NCBI GenBank assembly: GCA_964563495.1
Contig: CAZLYK010000014.1
Location: 1-64,000 of the forward strand
Reading direction: 5' to 3'
Length of the DNA stretch: 64,000 bases
From: CAZLYK01 sp964563495
GTDB taxonomy: Bacteria; Acidobacteriota; Blastocatellia; RBC074
The notes under the pieces were generated by a model. The model worked only from the letters and a program-made list of their open reading frames with translations, did not search any database and was not told the origin of the DNA. Shown here in pieces: positions 1 through 9,770 of the stretch. The stretch's first letter is position 1; each line of letters begins with the position of its first letter. The position numbers and the translations under genes were made by a program.

Positions 1-30
1 GGTTAATCCTGTCTACTTCCTTCTTATCCA
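1..30. repeat. Fragment of dispersed repeat family A
   Basis: The first bases carry TTAATCCTGTCTA, the tail of the repeat whose full palindromic copies lie at 32150-32269 and 42214-42306. Only one arm is visible and it may continue outside the window. The remaining bases before the first gene hold nothing I recognise. Confidence 0.5.
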
Positions 31-68
31 AGTGCACACCTGAACGCCGCAGGCGTGCGTACCCGGGC

Positions 69-2573
69 TCACTTCACCTTCCACTCCTGCAAACCCGCTG
101 ACCAGTTGGGCTGCATAGTCACTTCCAGGCGCAGACCGCTGGTCGTCACCGGCTTGAAGCCGACCTGGTTGTACTGATCCCTCACGACGCCATAGGCGCG
201 ATTATTCTCAACGGGCTTCCACTCGTTGCCGTCTTTGTAGACGATGCGCCAGGATTGCGGCACGCGCACTTCGCCCCGTCCCGTGTCGTCAAACCAGTAG
301 ACTTCGACTTCCGAGACGGTTGCCGGTTTCGCAAACGCGTACTCGACCCATTCGGTCGAGCCCTTCCTCGGCCACCAGTCGAAATAAGAAGCCGGATCGT
401 TCGACGCGGGCGGCTCTTCGCCATCGTTGATCATGCGCGGATCGCGTCTGGGCCTGTTCGAGACCGTGACTGTACTGGTGGTGGCAATTGTCGGAAATGG
501 GCGCGGTTTGGCGCTTGCTTCGCTGTTCGGCAGCCAGACCAGCATCTCGCCGCGCCCGCGGTTGGCCCAGGCGAAATACGGGATCGCCGTGAAATCCTGT
601 TCTCGTCTGATCAGCTTGCCCTCCGCGTCCAGCGACAGGCTGAATGCTCTGCCCTTGATGACCGTGACGCCGGTAAGCAGACCGGGTTTGAATTCAGCCG
701 TCAGTCTCGCGCTGTCGGGCAGCGCGAGGTTGCGCACATGACCTTCCGGATTGTCCGGCCATTCGGCACAATAGACGATCGGGCCGCGCTGCAACGCGAC
801 GCGCCCGCGATCCGCACCAACCTGGTCATTAGCGATAATGCGGCGCACCGGCATCGCCATCAGTAATTCAATCACGTCGCCTTTCTTCCAGGCGCGGCTC
901 AAACCAACGTAGCCTTTGTCGAGTTTGAGCGGGACTGACTTGCCGTTGACTTTGAGCGTGACCGAATCGTTGACCGTCTCGGCAAAACGATAAAGATCGC
1001 TCGGCACGGCTTCGTTACGCGCCCAGCCCGGGATACGAACGTTGACGGTGAATGGCCCGGTTTTATCCGGATTGATCGTCACCCTGACCGCGCCATCCCA
1101 GGGGTAGCGCGTTGCTTGAGTCAGCCTCACCCTGCGGCCATTGTCCAATTGGATCTCCGCCTCACTCGCGACAAACAGGTTGAGGTAAAGCTTGTCGCCC
1201 TGCTGCGCATAGACGTAGCCGGGCACTGAGGCGATGAAGCGTGTCAAGTTGCCGGGGCAGCAGGCGACGCCGAACCAGGGGCTGCGCTGGTGCTGGCCAT
1301 TTGATTCCAGCGGGTTGGGGTAGAAGAACGATTTGCCGTCGAGCGAGACGCCCGAAATCAAACCGTTGTAGAGCGTGCGCTCCATGACGTCTATATAATT
1401 GGCGTCGGCGTGCAGCAGGAAGAGCCGGTAGTTCCAGTAATCGTTGCCGATGGCGGCACAGGTTTCGTTGTAGGCGGTCATGTTCGGCAGCTCGAACGGA
1501 CGCCCGAAAGCTTCGCCCGATCCCGTCGCGCCGATGCCACCGGTCAGGTAGAGCTTCCTTCCGACAACGTCTTCCCAAATCCTGTCAATCGCGTTGACGT
1601 ACGAAACATCGCCTGTCAGCGCCGCCACGTCGGCCATCCCCGAATACATATAAGTTGCGCGCACCGCGTGGCCGACGGCTTCGGTCTGTTCAACGACTTT
1701 CCGGTGCGACTGGTTGTAGGTGCGTCCCGCGCCACGCGAACCGTCCGGTCCGCGTACATCGAGCATGAACTTCGCCAGGTTCAGGTACCGCGGATCGCCC
1801 GTCGCGCGGTAGAGTTTGGCCAGCCCCATCTCGGTGATCTGATGTCCGGGCCAGATCGACTGCTTGCCCGGACCGAAGGTCTGATCGAGCAGCTCCGCCG
1901 TCTTCAATGCGATCTCGAGCAGAGTGCGTTTGCCTGTCGCCTGGTAATGCGCAATCGCGGCTTCGTACAAATGCCCGAGGTTATACAGTTCGTGGCTGTC
2001 GACCTTCTCCAGTTCCCATCGCTGTTCGCCGGCCCAGCGGTGCGGGCTGGCCGGGTCAATCGTCCGCGCCGGATAGAGATAGCCGTCTTTCTCCTGCGCG
2101 GCGGCGATCTTTTCGATCAGGGAGTCGATGTAGGCTTCGAGCTTCGAGTCGGGATGAAGACTGAGCGTGTATGACGCGCCCTCGATCAGCTTGTAGATGT
2201 CCGTGTCGTCGAACGGATAGCCGGGGAGCTTTTTGTTTTTGATCTCTTCGCCGCGCAGCGCCGCAGCGGCCTGGAGGAAGTTGTTGACACGCCCGGTCTC
2301 CTCGCATTTTTCAAAGGCAAAGGGAATCGTCACCGTCCGGTTGATCTCGATGCGCGGAGCCCAAAATCCGTCGTTGAAATGCACGGCAGTGAACGGGACC
2401 GGTTTGACCGGATAATCACGCGGCGGCTGCACCGCACTCTCTGTCGACCCGCTCTTTTGCCCGGGCTTCGGTTGTTGTTGCGCTGCTGCGCTCTGGTCTG
2501 AGCGCCAGATGCCATAGGCTGCGAGCAGGGCGATGGCGATGACGACGCCAAAGTTCGTTGAAGTCCGCTTCAT
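69..2573 (-). CDS. Exported GH127 beta-L-arabinofuranosidase-like protein
   Basis: An 834-residue exported protein of glycoside hydrolase family 127 (DUF1680), whose members remove beta-L-arabinofuranosyl residues from plant or glycoprotein glycans. It has an N-terminal membrane or signal segment (about residues 10-25), then the alpha/alpha-barrel domain. The Glu370-Thr-Cys372 and Cys438-Cys439 motifs match the zinc site and nucleophile of HypBA1 (Glu338, Cys340, Cys417, Cys418), so it should be active. A C-terminal region of about 130 residues looks like an F5/8-type C (discoidin) sugar-binding module. I chose the ATG at 2573 because GAGGAAAA lies seven bases upstream; an in-frame TTG five codons earlier lacks such a site. 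The true substrate within GH127 is uncertain. Confidence 0.9.
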   Translation of the reverse strand: MKRTSTNFGVVIAIALLAAYGIWRSDQSAAAQQQPKPGQKSGSTESAVQPPRDYPVKPVPFTAVHFNDGFWAPRIEINRTVTIPFAFEKCEETGRVNNFLQAAAALRGEEIKNKKLPGYPFDDTDIYKLIEGASYTLSLHPDSKLEAYIDSLIEKIAAAQEKDGYLYPARTIDPASPHRWAGEQRWELEKVDSHELYNLGHLYEAAIAHYQATGKRTLLEIALKTAELLDQTFGPGKQSIWPGHQITEMGLAKLYRATGDPRYLNLAKFMLDVRGPDGSRGAGRTYNQSHRKVVEQTEAVGHAVRATYMYSGMADVAALTGDVSYVNAIDRIWEDVVGRKLYLTGGIGATGSGEAFGRPFELPNMTAYNETCAAIGNDYWNYRLFLLHADANYIDVMERTLYNGLISGVSLDGKSFFYPNPLESNGQHQRSPWFGVACCPGNLTRFIASVPGYVYAQQGDKLYLNLFVASEAEIQLDNGRRVRLTQATRYPWDGAVRVTINPDKTGPFTVNVRIPGWARNEAVPSDLYRFAETVNDSVTLKVNGKSVPLKLDKGYVGLSRAWKKGDVIELLMAMPVRRIIANDQVGADRGRVALQRGPIVYCAEWPDNPEGHVRNLALPDSARLTAEFKPGLLTGVTVIKGRAFSLSLDAEGKLIRREQDFTAIPYFAWANRGRGEMLVWLPNSEASAKPRPFPTIATTSTVTVSNRPRRDPRMINDGEEPPASNDPASYFDWWPRKGSTEWVEYAFAKPATVSEVEVYWFDDTGRGEVRVPQSWRIVYKDGNEWKPVENNRAYGVVRDQYNQVGFKPVTTSGLRLEVTMQPNWSAGLQEWKVK

Positions 2574-2666
2574 AATTGTTTTCCTCAAATAGCCCCTTTC
2601 CCAATTTCCAATCCGCCTCTCGCCAAGCCTGCCCGCCGGAGGCGCACGGACTCAGGGCGCTTTTCA

Positions 2667-4988
2667 TTACTGCTGTGCAGGCAACGCTGCCTGCGAATTC
2701 TGTTTCTTCGCCATCGTATTCCAATCGGGCGGCTCGACGCCGAGCAGGTGATGGACAAAGAAATCATTCCGCTTCTTTTCGCCGTACGAGCCGCCCGGTC
2801 CGTGATTCGCGCCGGGGATGACGAGCAGGTCAAACACCTTGTCGGCTTTGATCAGCGCGTTGACCACTTGCATTGTCGAGGCCGGATCAACGTTGGTGTC
2901 CATCTCGCCCAGGATCAGCAGGAGCTTGCCTTGCAGTTTATCTGCATTGTCTACATTCGAGGCAGCCGCATATTCCGGCCCGACGGGAGAGCCCATCCAT
3001 TGCTCATTCCACCAAATCTTGTCCATGCGGTTGTCGTGACAGCCACAGGAAGAGACGCAGACCTTGTAGAACTCCGGGTGAAAGAGCATCCCGCCGAGCG
3101 AGTTCTGCCCACCGGCTGAGTTGCCGTAGATACCTACCCGGTTGATGTCGTAGTAGAGATACTTCGCCGCCACAGCCTTGTGCCACAGGATGCGATCCGG
3201 GAAGCCCGCATCTCCCAGGTTCTTCCACGCCACATCGTGAAAGGCCTTCGAGCGGTTCGACGTACCCATCCCGTCAATCTGAACGACCATAAACCCGAGT
3301 TCAGCGAGCGATTGCATCTGGTGATAGGGGCTGAAGGTTTTCGGCACGTGCGAACTGTGCGGCCCGGCGTAGATGTATTCGATCACCGGGTATTTTTTGA
3401 GCGGGTCGAAGTTAGAGGGCCGGAAGATAACGCCCCAGATTTCCGTTTTGCCATCGCGTCCGAGCGAGGTGAAGACTTCCGGCGCACGCCAGCCCGATCT
3501 GGTCAGTTCGCCGATGTCGGTGCGTTCAAGTTCGGCCAGGATTTTTTTGTCCGCCGTCAGCCGCAACTCAGACACAGTTGGCTGATCCACGCGCGACCAC
3601 GTGTCCACGTAATACTTCATATCCGGCGAGAAGCTGACCACGTGATTGCCGTCGGCTTCGGTCAACGCGGTCAGGCCGGCGCCGTCAAAATTGACCCGGT
3701 AATAGTGGATCAGGTACGGATCTTTGCCGGGATACATGCCGCCGGCCTGAAACCAGATTTGGCGCTTTTCTTCGTCCACCTTTTCTACGCCGCGGACGAC
3801 CCACTCTCCCTTGGTGATCTGATTCTTGACCGCGCCGGTCACACCGTCGACAAGGTACAGATGATTCCAGCCGTCGCGCTCCGACATCCAGATGACCTCT
3901 TTGCCATCTTTGACATCATAGCGATACTTCTTGCCCGAATAGCTGAAGAAGGTCTTCGGCTCTTCGCTGATGACGGCGCGCGGTCTGGCCGTCGCCGCGT
4001 CGACTTCGATGATGCGATATACCTCATGCCCGCGCTGATTGTATTCAAAGGTGAAGGCGCGGCTGTCCTTGCGCCATTCGATTCGCGAGAGTTGATACGG
4101 ATTCGGGAAGAGCCCATTTTCAATCATGAACTGCTTCTTGCTCTCGACCCGAAAGAGCACGGGCTGCGGCAGATCCAGCGCATCGCCCGGTTTGGCGTAA
4201 TCCATCGTATGGTATTTCGGCTGGATCTGATCGGCGGGTGAAGACTCGACATATTGAATCTTACGATTGTAGCCGGGGCGCACACGATACGCGGCGATCA
4301 TCTTTGAATCCGGCGACCAGACCAGTGAAGCGAGCGCGTAATAGTTCCCTTCCGATCCGTCGAAGCTCAGTGCAACCCCGTCTTTCCTACCTTTCGGCCG
4401 TACCCAGATGTTGAAGTTGTTGACCCACGCTTCCCAGTTGCCGTCGGGGGACGTCTTCGCCTCGGTTTGCGGGAAATTGTAGCGTGGACCCGGAAGCCCC
4501 ATGCTCAGCGGGATGCCGCCGCCGCGGCGCTGCCCGCTCTCACCCGGCCCGCCCGGAGGAAGCTTCTTGACCGTGTAATCAGTCAAATCGCATCTCCACC
4601 GAGTTTCGCCAACGTTGAATTCGACGGATTTTTCGTTGTCCACAAAATTGATCTGCAAAAACGGCAGTTTCAGCCCGCTATATTTCTCACCCGTTGCTGT
4701 CGAAAGCGCCGCCGCCAGCCTTTCGTGATCGAAGGCGGGACGTTTGGCCGGTGTCTCGGCATCCACCAGCACAAACTCATTCCCGCCCTTGACGGCTTTG
4801 CGGTACCAGAAGCGGCTGGTCTTCCCGATCCATTCGGCTCGTTCAGGTAAATTGAAGGTCGCTCCCACGTACTTTTCGCGCAGGCTCCCCGCACGTTCGT
4901 AATCGGCCAGCGTTCCCTGCGCGTAGCCCGAGATTGTCAACAGCAGACAAACCGCGATGATCGAGAAGCAGGTCAGTTTGCATTTCAT
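2667..4988 (-). CDS. Exported S9 family (DPP4-type) serine peptidase
   Basis: A 773-residue prolyl-oligopeptidase-family enzyme. It has a signal peptide at residues 1-22, a DPP4-type beta-propeller (about 100-480) and a C-terminal alpha/beta-hydrolase domain. The triad is visible: Ser624 in GNSAGG (the usual GWSYGG is altered), Asp697 in GEMDTN and His729 in GANHG. The family trims peptides after proline or alanine, usually in the periplasm. The start at 4988 is set by AGGAG just upstream and by the signal peptide; a longer reading to 5027 adds an unlikely leader. It follows the GH127 gene on the same strand with a 93-base gap, so co-transcription with it is possible. Confidence 0.92.
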   Translation of the reverse strand: MKCKLTCFSIIAVCLLLTISGYAQGTLADYERAGSLREKYVGATFNLPERAEWIGKTSRFWYRKAVKGGNEFVLVDAETPAKRPAFDHERLAAALSTATGEKYSGLKLPFLQINFVDNEKSVEFNVGETRWRCDLTDYTVKKLPPGGPGESGQRRGGGIPLSMGLPGPRYNFPQTEAKTSPDGNWEAWVNNFNIWVRPKGRKDGVALSFDGSEGNYYALASLVWSPDSKMIAAYRVRPGYNRKIQYVESSPADQIQPKYHTMDYAKPGDALDLPQPVLFRVESKKQFMIENGLFPNPYQLSRIEWRKDSRAFTFEYNQRGHEVYRIIEVDAATARPRAVISEEPKTFFSYSGKKYRYDVKDGKEVIWMSERDGWNHLYLVDGVTGAVKNQITKGEWVVRGVEKVDEEKRQIWFQAGGMYPGKDPYLIHYYRVNFDGAGLTALTEADGNHVVSFSPDMKYYVDTWSRVDQPTVSELRLTADKKILAELERTDIGELTRSGWRAPEVFTSLGRDGKTEIWGVIFRPSNFDPLKKYPVIEYIYAGPHSSHVPKTFSPYHQMQSLAELGFMVVQIDGMGTSNRSKAFHDVAWKNLGDAGFPDRILWHKAVAAKYLYYDINRVGIYGNSAGGQNSLGGMLFHPEFYKVCVSSCGCHDNRMDKIWWNEQWMGSPVGPEYAAASNVDNADKLQGKLLLILGEMDTNVDPASTMQVVNALIKADKVFDLLVIPGANHGPGGSYGEKKRNDFFVHHLLGVEPPDWNTMAKKQNSQAALPAQQ

Positions 4989-5438
4989 CGAATTTTTCTC
5001 CTCTGAAAGTGTCCGACAAGCTGGCAACTTGTCGGACAGCGCGCGCCGCGCTTTTCATTGTTTCAGGGCGTCGCATTGCAACACGAGCGATCCCTTAGAA
5101 ACCTCCAAGGAGCGCAGGCGTCCCCTTGCGCGCTTTGGAGGCCGGCTTGGCAACAATCAGCTAGTTTGAAGTTATATCTTGTAAAATCCCGGACAAATCC
5201 TGTCAATCCTGTCTATTCATATCATGAATTCCCCGGCATACCTCGGTCTCGTCATGGTGACGAATGATCGACTCGCCGTCAGCTGATCAGGCGGGAGGAA
5301 AAACGAGGAATACTCGAAACCTGAAGCTGGATCCTGTCGTCCATGACGGAGATGACAGAACCAACAAAAACCAAGACTGAGGTTGGTAATTACTTTGTTG
5401 CAAATTATCCACCGTTCTCGCAATGGAGGAAAATAACT
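4989..5438. other. Intergenic region with inverted repeat and repeat fragment
   Basis: This 450-base divergent intergenic stretch carries no convincing gene. It has a perfect inverted repeat TGTCCGACAAG/CTTGTCGGACA with a 7-base loop (5010-5038) and a fragment of repeat family A at about 5186-5216 (AATCCTGTCAATCCTGTCTATT). Promoters for the S9 peptidase and the small secreted protein must lie here, but I could not place them firmly. Confidence 0.6.
5010..5038. repeat. Perfect 11-bp inverted repeat
   Basis: Arms 5010-5020 and 5028-5038 are exact reverse complements around CTGGCAA. The site lies 22 bases upstream of the S9 peptidase start codon, so it could be a 5'-UTR hairpin or an operator. 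Confidence 0.6.
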
Positions 5439-5849
5439 ATGAGACGCACTCTCCTATCGACATTGGTTGTCGTGCTTCTGATTCTGGCGACCCCGGCCGC
5501 CGCTCAAAGGAACAAAAGTGAAAAAGAAAAATCACCGACCCCGGTGAAAACCCAGAAAGCGCCGGAAGGGGCGATGATTCAGAGTAACAATAAAGCTACT
5601 CTGAAGTCCGGGTATAAGTTCGTCAAGCAGTCCGACAATTCAGTAGCCGTGCAGCGTGCCAACAACAATATCACCGGGTCCTTCAGTTGTACCTGTCAGG
5701 GCCAGGGTGGAGGCACATGCTCGGTCTCGATCGAAAAAGAAGTGCTGGCTTGCATCGGCACATGCTCGGATTGCAGGTTCACTGTCGTTATCAATCCAGT
5801 GAAAGTCATGAAGGCCGAAAAGGCTGGAGGAAAAAAGACCAAGAACTGA
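5439..5849 (+). CDS. Small exported cysteine-rich hypothetical protein
   Basis: A 136-residue protein that I do not recognise. It has a clear signal peptide (MRRTLLSTLVVVLLILATPAA), then a lysine-rich stretch and a compact domain with six cysteines in the last 60 residues (CTC, GTC, LAC, GTCSDC). This suggests a disulfide-stabilised extracytoplasmic domain. GGAGGA at 5425-5430 fixes the start at 5439; an in-frame start at 5343 would put 32 unlikely residues before the signal peptide. It stands alone, with a phenylacetate-CoA-ligase remnant downstream on the other strand. Confidence 0.75.
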   Translation: MRRTLLSTLVVVLLILATPAAAQRNKSEKEKSPTPVKTQKAPEGAMIQSNNKATLKSGYKFVKQSDNSVAVQRANNNITGSFSCTCQGQGGGTCSVSIEKEVLACIGTCSDCRFTVVINPVKVMKAEKAGGKKTKN

Positions 5850-5914
5850 CGCGATTAGCGGAAATGGATGTGAGAGGCGGTGATGCACGATCGCATCCTG
5901 CCTCTCTTTCCGTA

Positions 5915-6112
5915 TCAACCGGCCCTTTTGTCGATAAAGCGCCGGGCCTTCAACTCAAAACGCGGGAGAGAATTCGGTGCGACCGTCTTGACCGGCACTC
6001 TGATACCGAATGCGCCGGACAACTCACGCCAAAGCTTAGGGACAATTGCATCTGAATTGACCTCCACTGTCACCACCATCTCGTCCCACTCCCGATTTCG
6101 TGCGATTATCAG
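5915..6112 (-). pseudogene. 3' remnant of a phenylacetate-CoA-ligase-like gene
   Basis: Reading the minus strand from 6112 to the TGA at 5915 gives about 65 residues ending in LPRFELKARRFIDKR. This matches the C-terminal lid of PaaK-type AMP-forming CoA ligases (LPRFE-KARRVIDRR), including a VVTVEV strand before it. The adenylation domain is missing and a stop lies just upstream in frame. The neighbouring frame reads NLDRVT just before, like the preceding PaaK segment, so at least one frameshift plus a large deletion is likely. No start codon or ribosome site is present. The identification rests on the C-terminal signature only. Confidence 0.65.
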
Positions 6113-6184
6113 TCACGCGATCCAAATTATGGAAGGCACCGGCGCTCGTGGTTAAGGTATATTTCCAGCCCAAGGAGTTAAGGA

Positions 6185-7243
<1,059 letters not shown>

Positions 7244-7255
7244 GTACCTTATCGA

Positions 7256-7813
7256 TTAAGTTTTGTGGTGTTCGATCCATTTGACTTGGTAACGTCCGCC
7301 GCCAAACAAACTATAGTCAAAACATGCCCAGCCCGTCTGTCTTTTTCCCCACTGGTCACCGACCACAAATTTAAAATACATCTCGCCTCGGCCGTGAAAA
7401 CCGCCGAAAGGGCCGGTATCGAACCGGTGTTCGAAATCCAAAAGCTGGCACCCATTTTCCGCAGCCCAGAGGGAGAGGCGTTGTTGTGACTTTGCCAGAT
7501 TCCTTTTCGCCCAGATCGCGTTCACAAATAAGCCTGCCAGAATGAAAATTGTGCCGGGAATAACCATCCATAATGGTGTTTTGAAGAAGTACCAGACAAA
7601 GGCGAAGAATGCTGCGCTTGTCAGACACGTCAGGATCATGGCTCTTGGAATGGAGTGTTTCACCCAGAAGACCTGCAGCAATAAGACGGACAACATGAAA
7701 CCCGCACCGAGAATTATCATCCTGTCGGGAACCCCTATGTAATGACAGATGATGGCGGCGACAACAATCATGATTGCCATGACCACAGGAATTATTCGTT
7801 GTATCAAGTTCAC
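7256..7813 (-). CDS. Hypothetical inner-membrane protein
   Basis: A 185-residue protein with about four hydrophobic segments in its first 100 residues and a C-terminal cytosolic part of about 80 residues ending near HGRGEMYFKFVVGDQWG. I do not recognise a family. Coding character is supported by the membrane pattern and by the lack of a better frame. It ends tail-to-tail with the esterase, 12 bases apart. Confidence 0.65.
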   Translation of the reverse strand: MNLIQRIIPVVMAIMIVVAAIICHYIGVPDRMIILGAGFMLSVLLLQVFWVKHSIPRAMILTCLTSAAFFAFVWYFFKTPLWMVIPGTIFILAGLFVNAIWAKRNLAKSQQRLSLWAAENGCQLLDFEHRFDTGPFGGFHGRGEMYFKFVVGDQWGKRQTGWACFDYSLFGGGRYQVKWIEHHKT

Positions 7814-8034
7814 GGTTTAGCTCCGAGTAAGCCCGCCGGCGGGATCGAAATTCAAGGCCTCACGGTCAAAGAATTTGCGATTATCATGCTGGATAGACTA
7901 CATCAAGTTTTGTTTCAAGTTTGTCAGGTCGAACCCGGTGACCCTCCTCAATTCAACAGCAAGAATCGGGGTGTCGGGGACAAAAATCGCTGTTATATTT
8001 CTTTCTGTAACGCGAATTGTTGAAAGGAACTGAG

Positions 8035-9114
8035 ATGAACAAGTCAGCAAAAACCACGCGGCTCGCGGCCGCAACGGAGAACGATAGCCGCTGGACATCG
8101 ATTGTCAACCGCGACCCTGAGGCAGACGGCAAATTCTTTTATTCGGTCAAAACCACCGGTGTCTACTGCCGCCCCTCTTGTGCCGCGCGTCTGGCGCGAC
8201 CGGAAAACGTGCAATTCCATGCGACCTGCAAAGACGCCGAGAAGGCGGGGTTCCGTCCCTGCAAGCGTTGCAAGCCAAACGAGATTTCGCCGCCCGGACA
8301 ACACGCCGCGAAAATTGCGGCCGCCTGCCGGTTGATCGAGGAGTCGGAGGAGGAGCCCAGTCTCGAAGAGCTGGCGAACCATGCGGGATTGAGCATTTAT
8401 CATTTCCACCGCCTCTTCAAGGCAATGACGGGGCTGACGCCAAAAAAATACGCTGCCGCGCATCGCGCGAAGCTCGTGCGGAGCAAGCTCGGCAGGAGTA
8501 GTACGGTGACGGAAGCTATCTACGACGCCGGGTATAATTCGAGCGGACGATTTTACGCGACATCAAACGAGGTATTGGGTATGACACCTTCAAATTATCG
8601 TGGAGGCGGTGCTCGGACAGAGATCCGCTTTGCCGTCGGCGAATGCTCCCTGGGGTCGATTCTTGTCGCGCAGAGCGAGCGCGGGATTTGCGCCATTCTC
8701 CTCGGCGATGACCCGGACGCGCTGGCGCGCGATTTACAGGATCAGTTCCCAGAGGCCAATCTGATCGGCGGGGACGCCGAATTCGAACAGCTCGTCTCGA
8801 AAGTCGTTGGTTTTGTCGATGCTCCGGCGCTCGGATTGGATCTGCCTCTCGACGTGCAGGGGACAGCCTTTCAGCAGCGTGTCTGGCAAGCGCTGCGCAA
8901 AATTCCAGCCGGCTCGACCGCGAGCTATACCGAGATTGCTCGTCAAATCGGTTCGCCGCATGCGGTCAGGGCAGTCGCCCAGGCCTGCGGCGCAAATGTC
9001 TTGGCGGTGGCGATCCCTTGCCATCGTGTCGTGCGGAATGACGGCGCATTGTCGGGGTATCGCTGGGGCGTCGAGCGCAAGCGCACATTGCTTGAACGGG
9101 AGGGACAGGCATGA
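8035..9114 (+). CDS. ada: Ada: methyl-DNA repair protein and AraC-type activator
   Basis: A 359-residue bifunctional DNA alkylation-repair protein. The N-terminal zinc domain has Cys45, Cys49, Cys76 and Cys79, equivalent to Cys38/42/69/72 of E. coli Ada; the first accepts methyl from phosphotriesters. An AraC-type double helix-turn-helix follows (about 90-185). The C-terminal methyltransferase has the PCHRV active site with Cys329. All key residues are present, so both the repair and the self-activating regulatory roles are expected. The ATG at 8035 follows AAAGGAAC; the upstream in-frame start at 8017 lacks a site. No alkB or ogt neighbour is present. Confidence 0.95.
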   Translation: MNKSAKTTRLAAATENDSRWTSIVNRDPEADGKFFYSVKTTGVYCRPSCAARLARPENVQFHATCKDAEKAGFRPCKRCKPNEISPPGQHAAKIAAACRLIEESEEEPSLEELANHAGLSIYHFHRLFKAMTGLTPKKYAAAHRAKLVRSKLGRSSTVTEAIYDAGYNSSGRFYATSNEVLGMTPSNYRGGGARTEIRFAVGECSLGSILVAQSERGICAILLGDDPDALARDLQDQFPEANLIGGDAEFEQLVSKVVGFVDAPALGLDLPLDVQGTAFQQRVWQALRKIPAGSTASYTEIARQIGSPHAVRAVAQACGANVLAVAIPCHRVVRNDGALSGYRWGVERKRTLLEREGQA

Positions 9115-9137
9115 GAAGAAAATAGATCGGATTTCGA

Positions 9138-9677
9138 CTATCGCTGCATGATAATCTCCTGCGTGCAACGCCAGACGCCCTGCCGATCGCGCGTGAGCGG
9201 GCGGATGGAGAATGCGCTGCCTTCTTTGGCAGCGGCGCGAATGCGGTCGTCTAATGACGGATCGCCTTCGAATACAATTTCAAAAACTCTCTCCTTGTAG
9301 CCCGGCGCGGTGACTACGTAATGGATGTGCGCCGGGATGCGATTGTTTGGATACGGCGCGGGTTTGATCGTGTTGTACTCGTAATAACCTTGGGCATCGG
9401 TGCGCATATAACCGCGCAGGCGCGGGTTGCGGTTGTCGTTGGTGTCGGGCGTGTAGAGCCCTTTCGCGTCGGTATGATAGACATAAACCGACGCACCGGC
9501 CAGAGGTGTCCTCCTCTCCGGTCCAAAAACCTTGCCCGAAACGATCAAACGCTCGCCGGGTTCATCTCTTGAAGTGATCGTGATTTTCGATGGCGCGTTC
9601 TTTTCAGCGACTTGCGGAGCCTGGATCGGGACGATCCATGACAGCGCAATCATGATCAGCAGGCAGATGTTTTTCAT
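9138..9677 (-). CDS. Exported intradiol ring-cleavage dioxygenase-like protein
   Basis: A 179-residue protein with a signal peptide (1-22) and a protocatechuate-3,4-dioxygenase-like beta-sandwich. The candidate iron ligands are visible: Tyr in KGLY, Tyr in APYPN and the two His of PAHIHY. It is shorter than PcaH/CatA, as is usual for the secreted dioxygenase-like group, and its substrate cannot be inferred. GAGGAG lies just before the ATG at 9677; the longer frame to 9767 is unlikely. It follows the photolyase gene on the same strand (93-base gap) and may be the last gene of that unit. Confidence 0.82.
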   Translation of the reverse strand: MKNICLLIMIALSWIVPIQAPQVAEKNAPSKITITSRDEPGERLIVSGKVFGPERRTPLAGASVYVYHTDAKGLYTPDTNDNRNPRLRGYMRTDAQGYYEYNTIKPAPYPNNRIPAHIHYVVTAPGYKERVFEIVFEGDPSLDDRIRAAAKEGSAFSIRPLTRDRQGVWRCTQEIIMQR

Positions 9678-9770
9678 CTGTGACTCCTCAATTGCCTGGT
9701 GCAGTTGAGCACTCAGGGGAAAATCGGGGCTTTGATCATAATTTCGAGAAGAGCCCCAGCATCGCATTGG

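Noticed and set aside
3180..4241. 353-residue open frame antisense to the S9 peptidase
   Set aside because: Shadow of a GC-rich gene; no start signal or domain.
7860..7890. Ada box upstream of ada (AAAGAATTTGCG)
   Set aside because: Only weakly like the E. coli AAT-n6-GCAA site and too far from an evident promoter to support.
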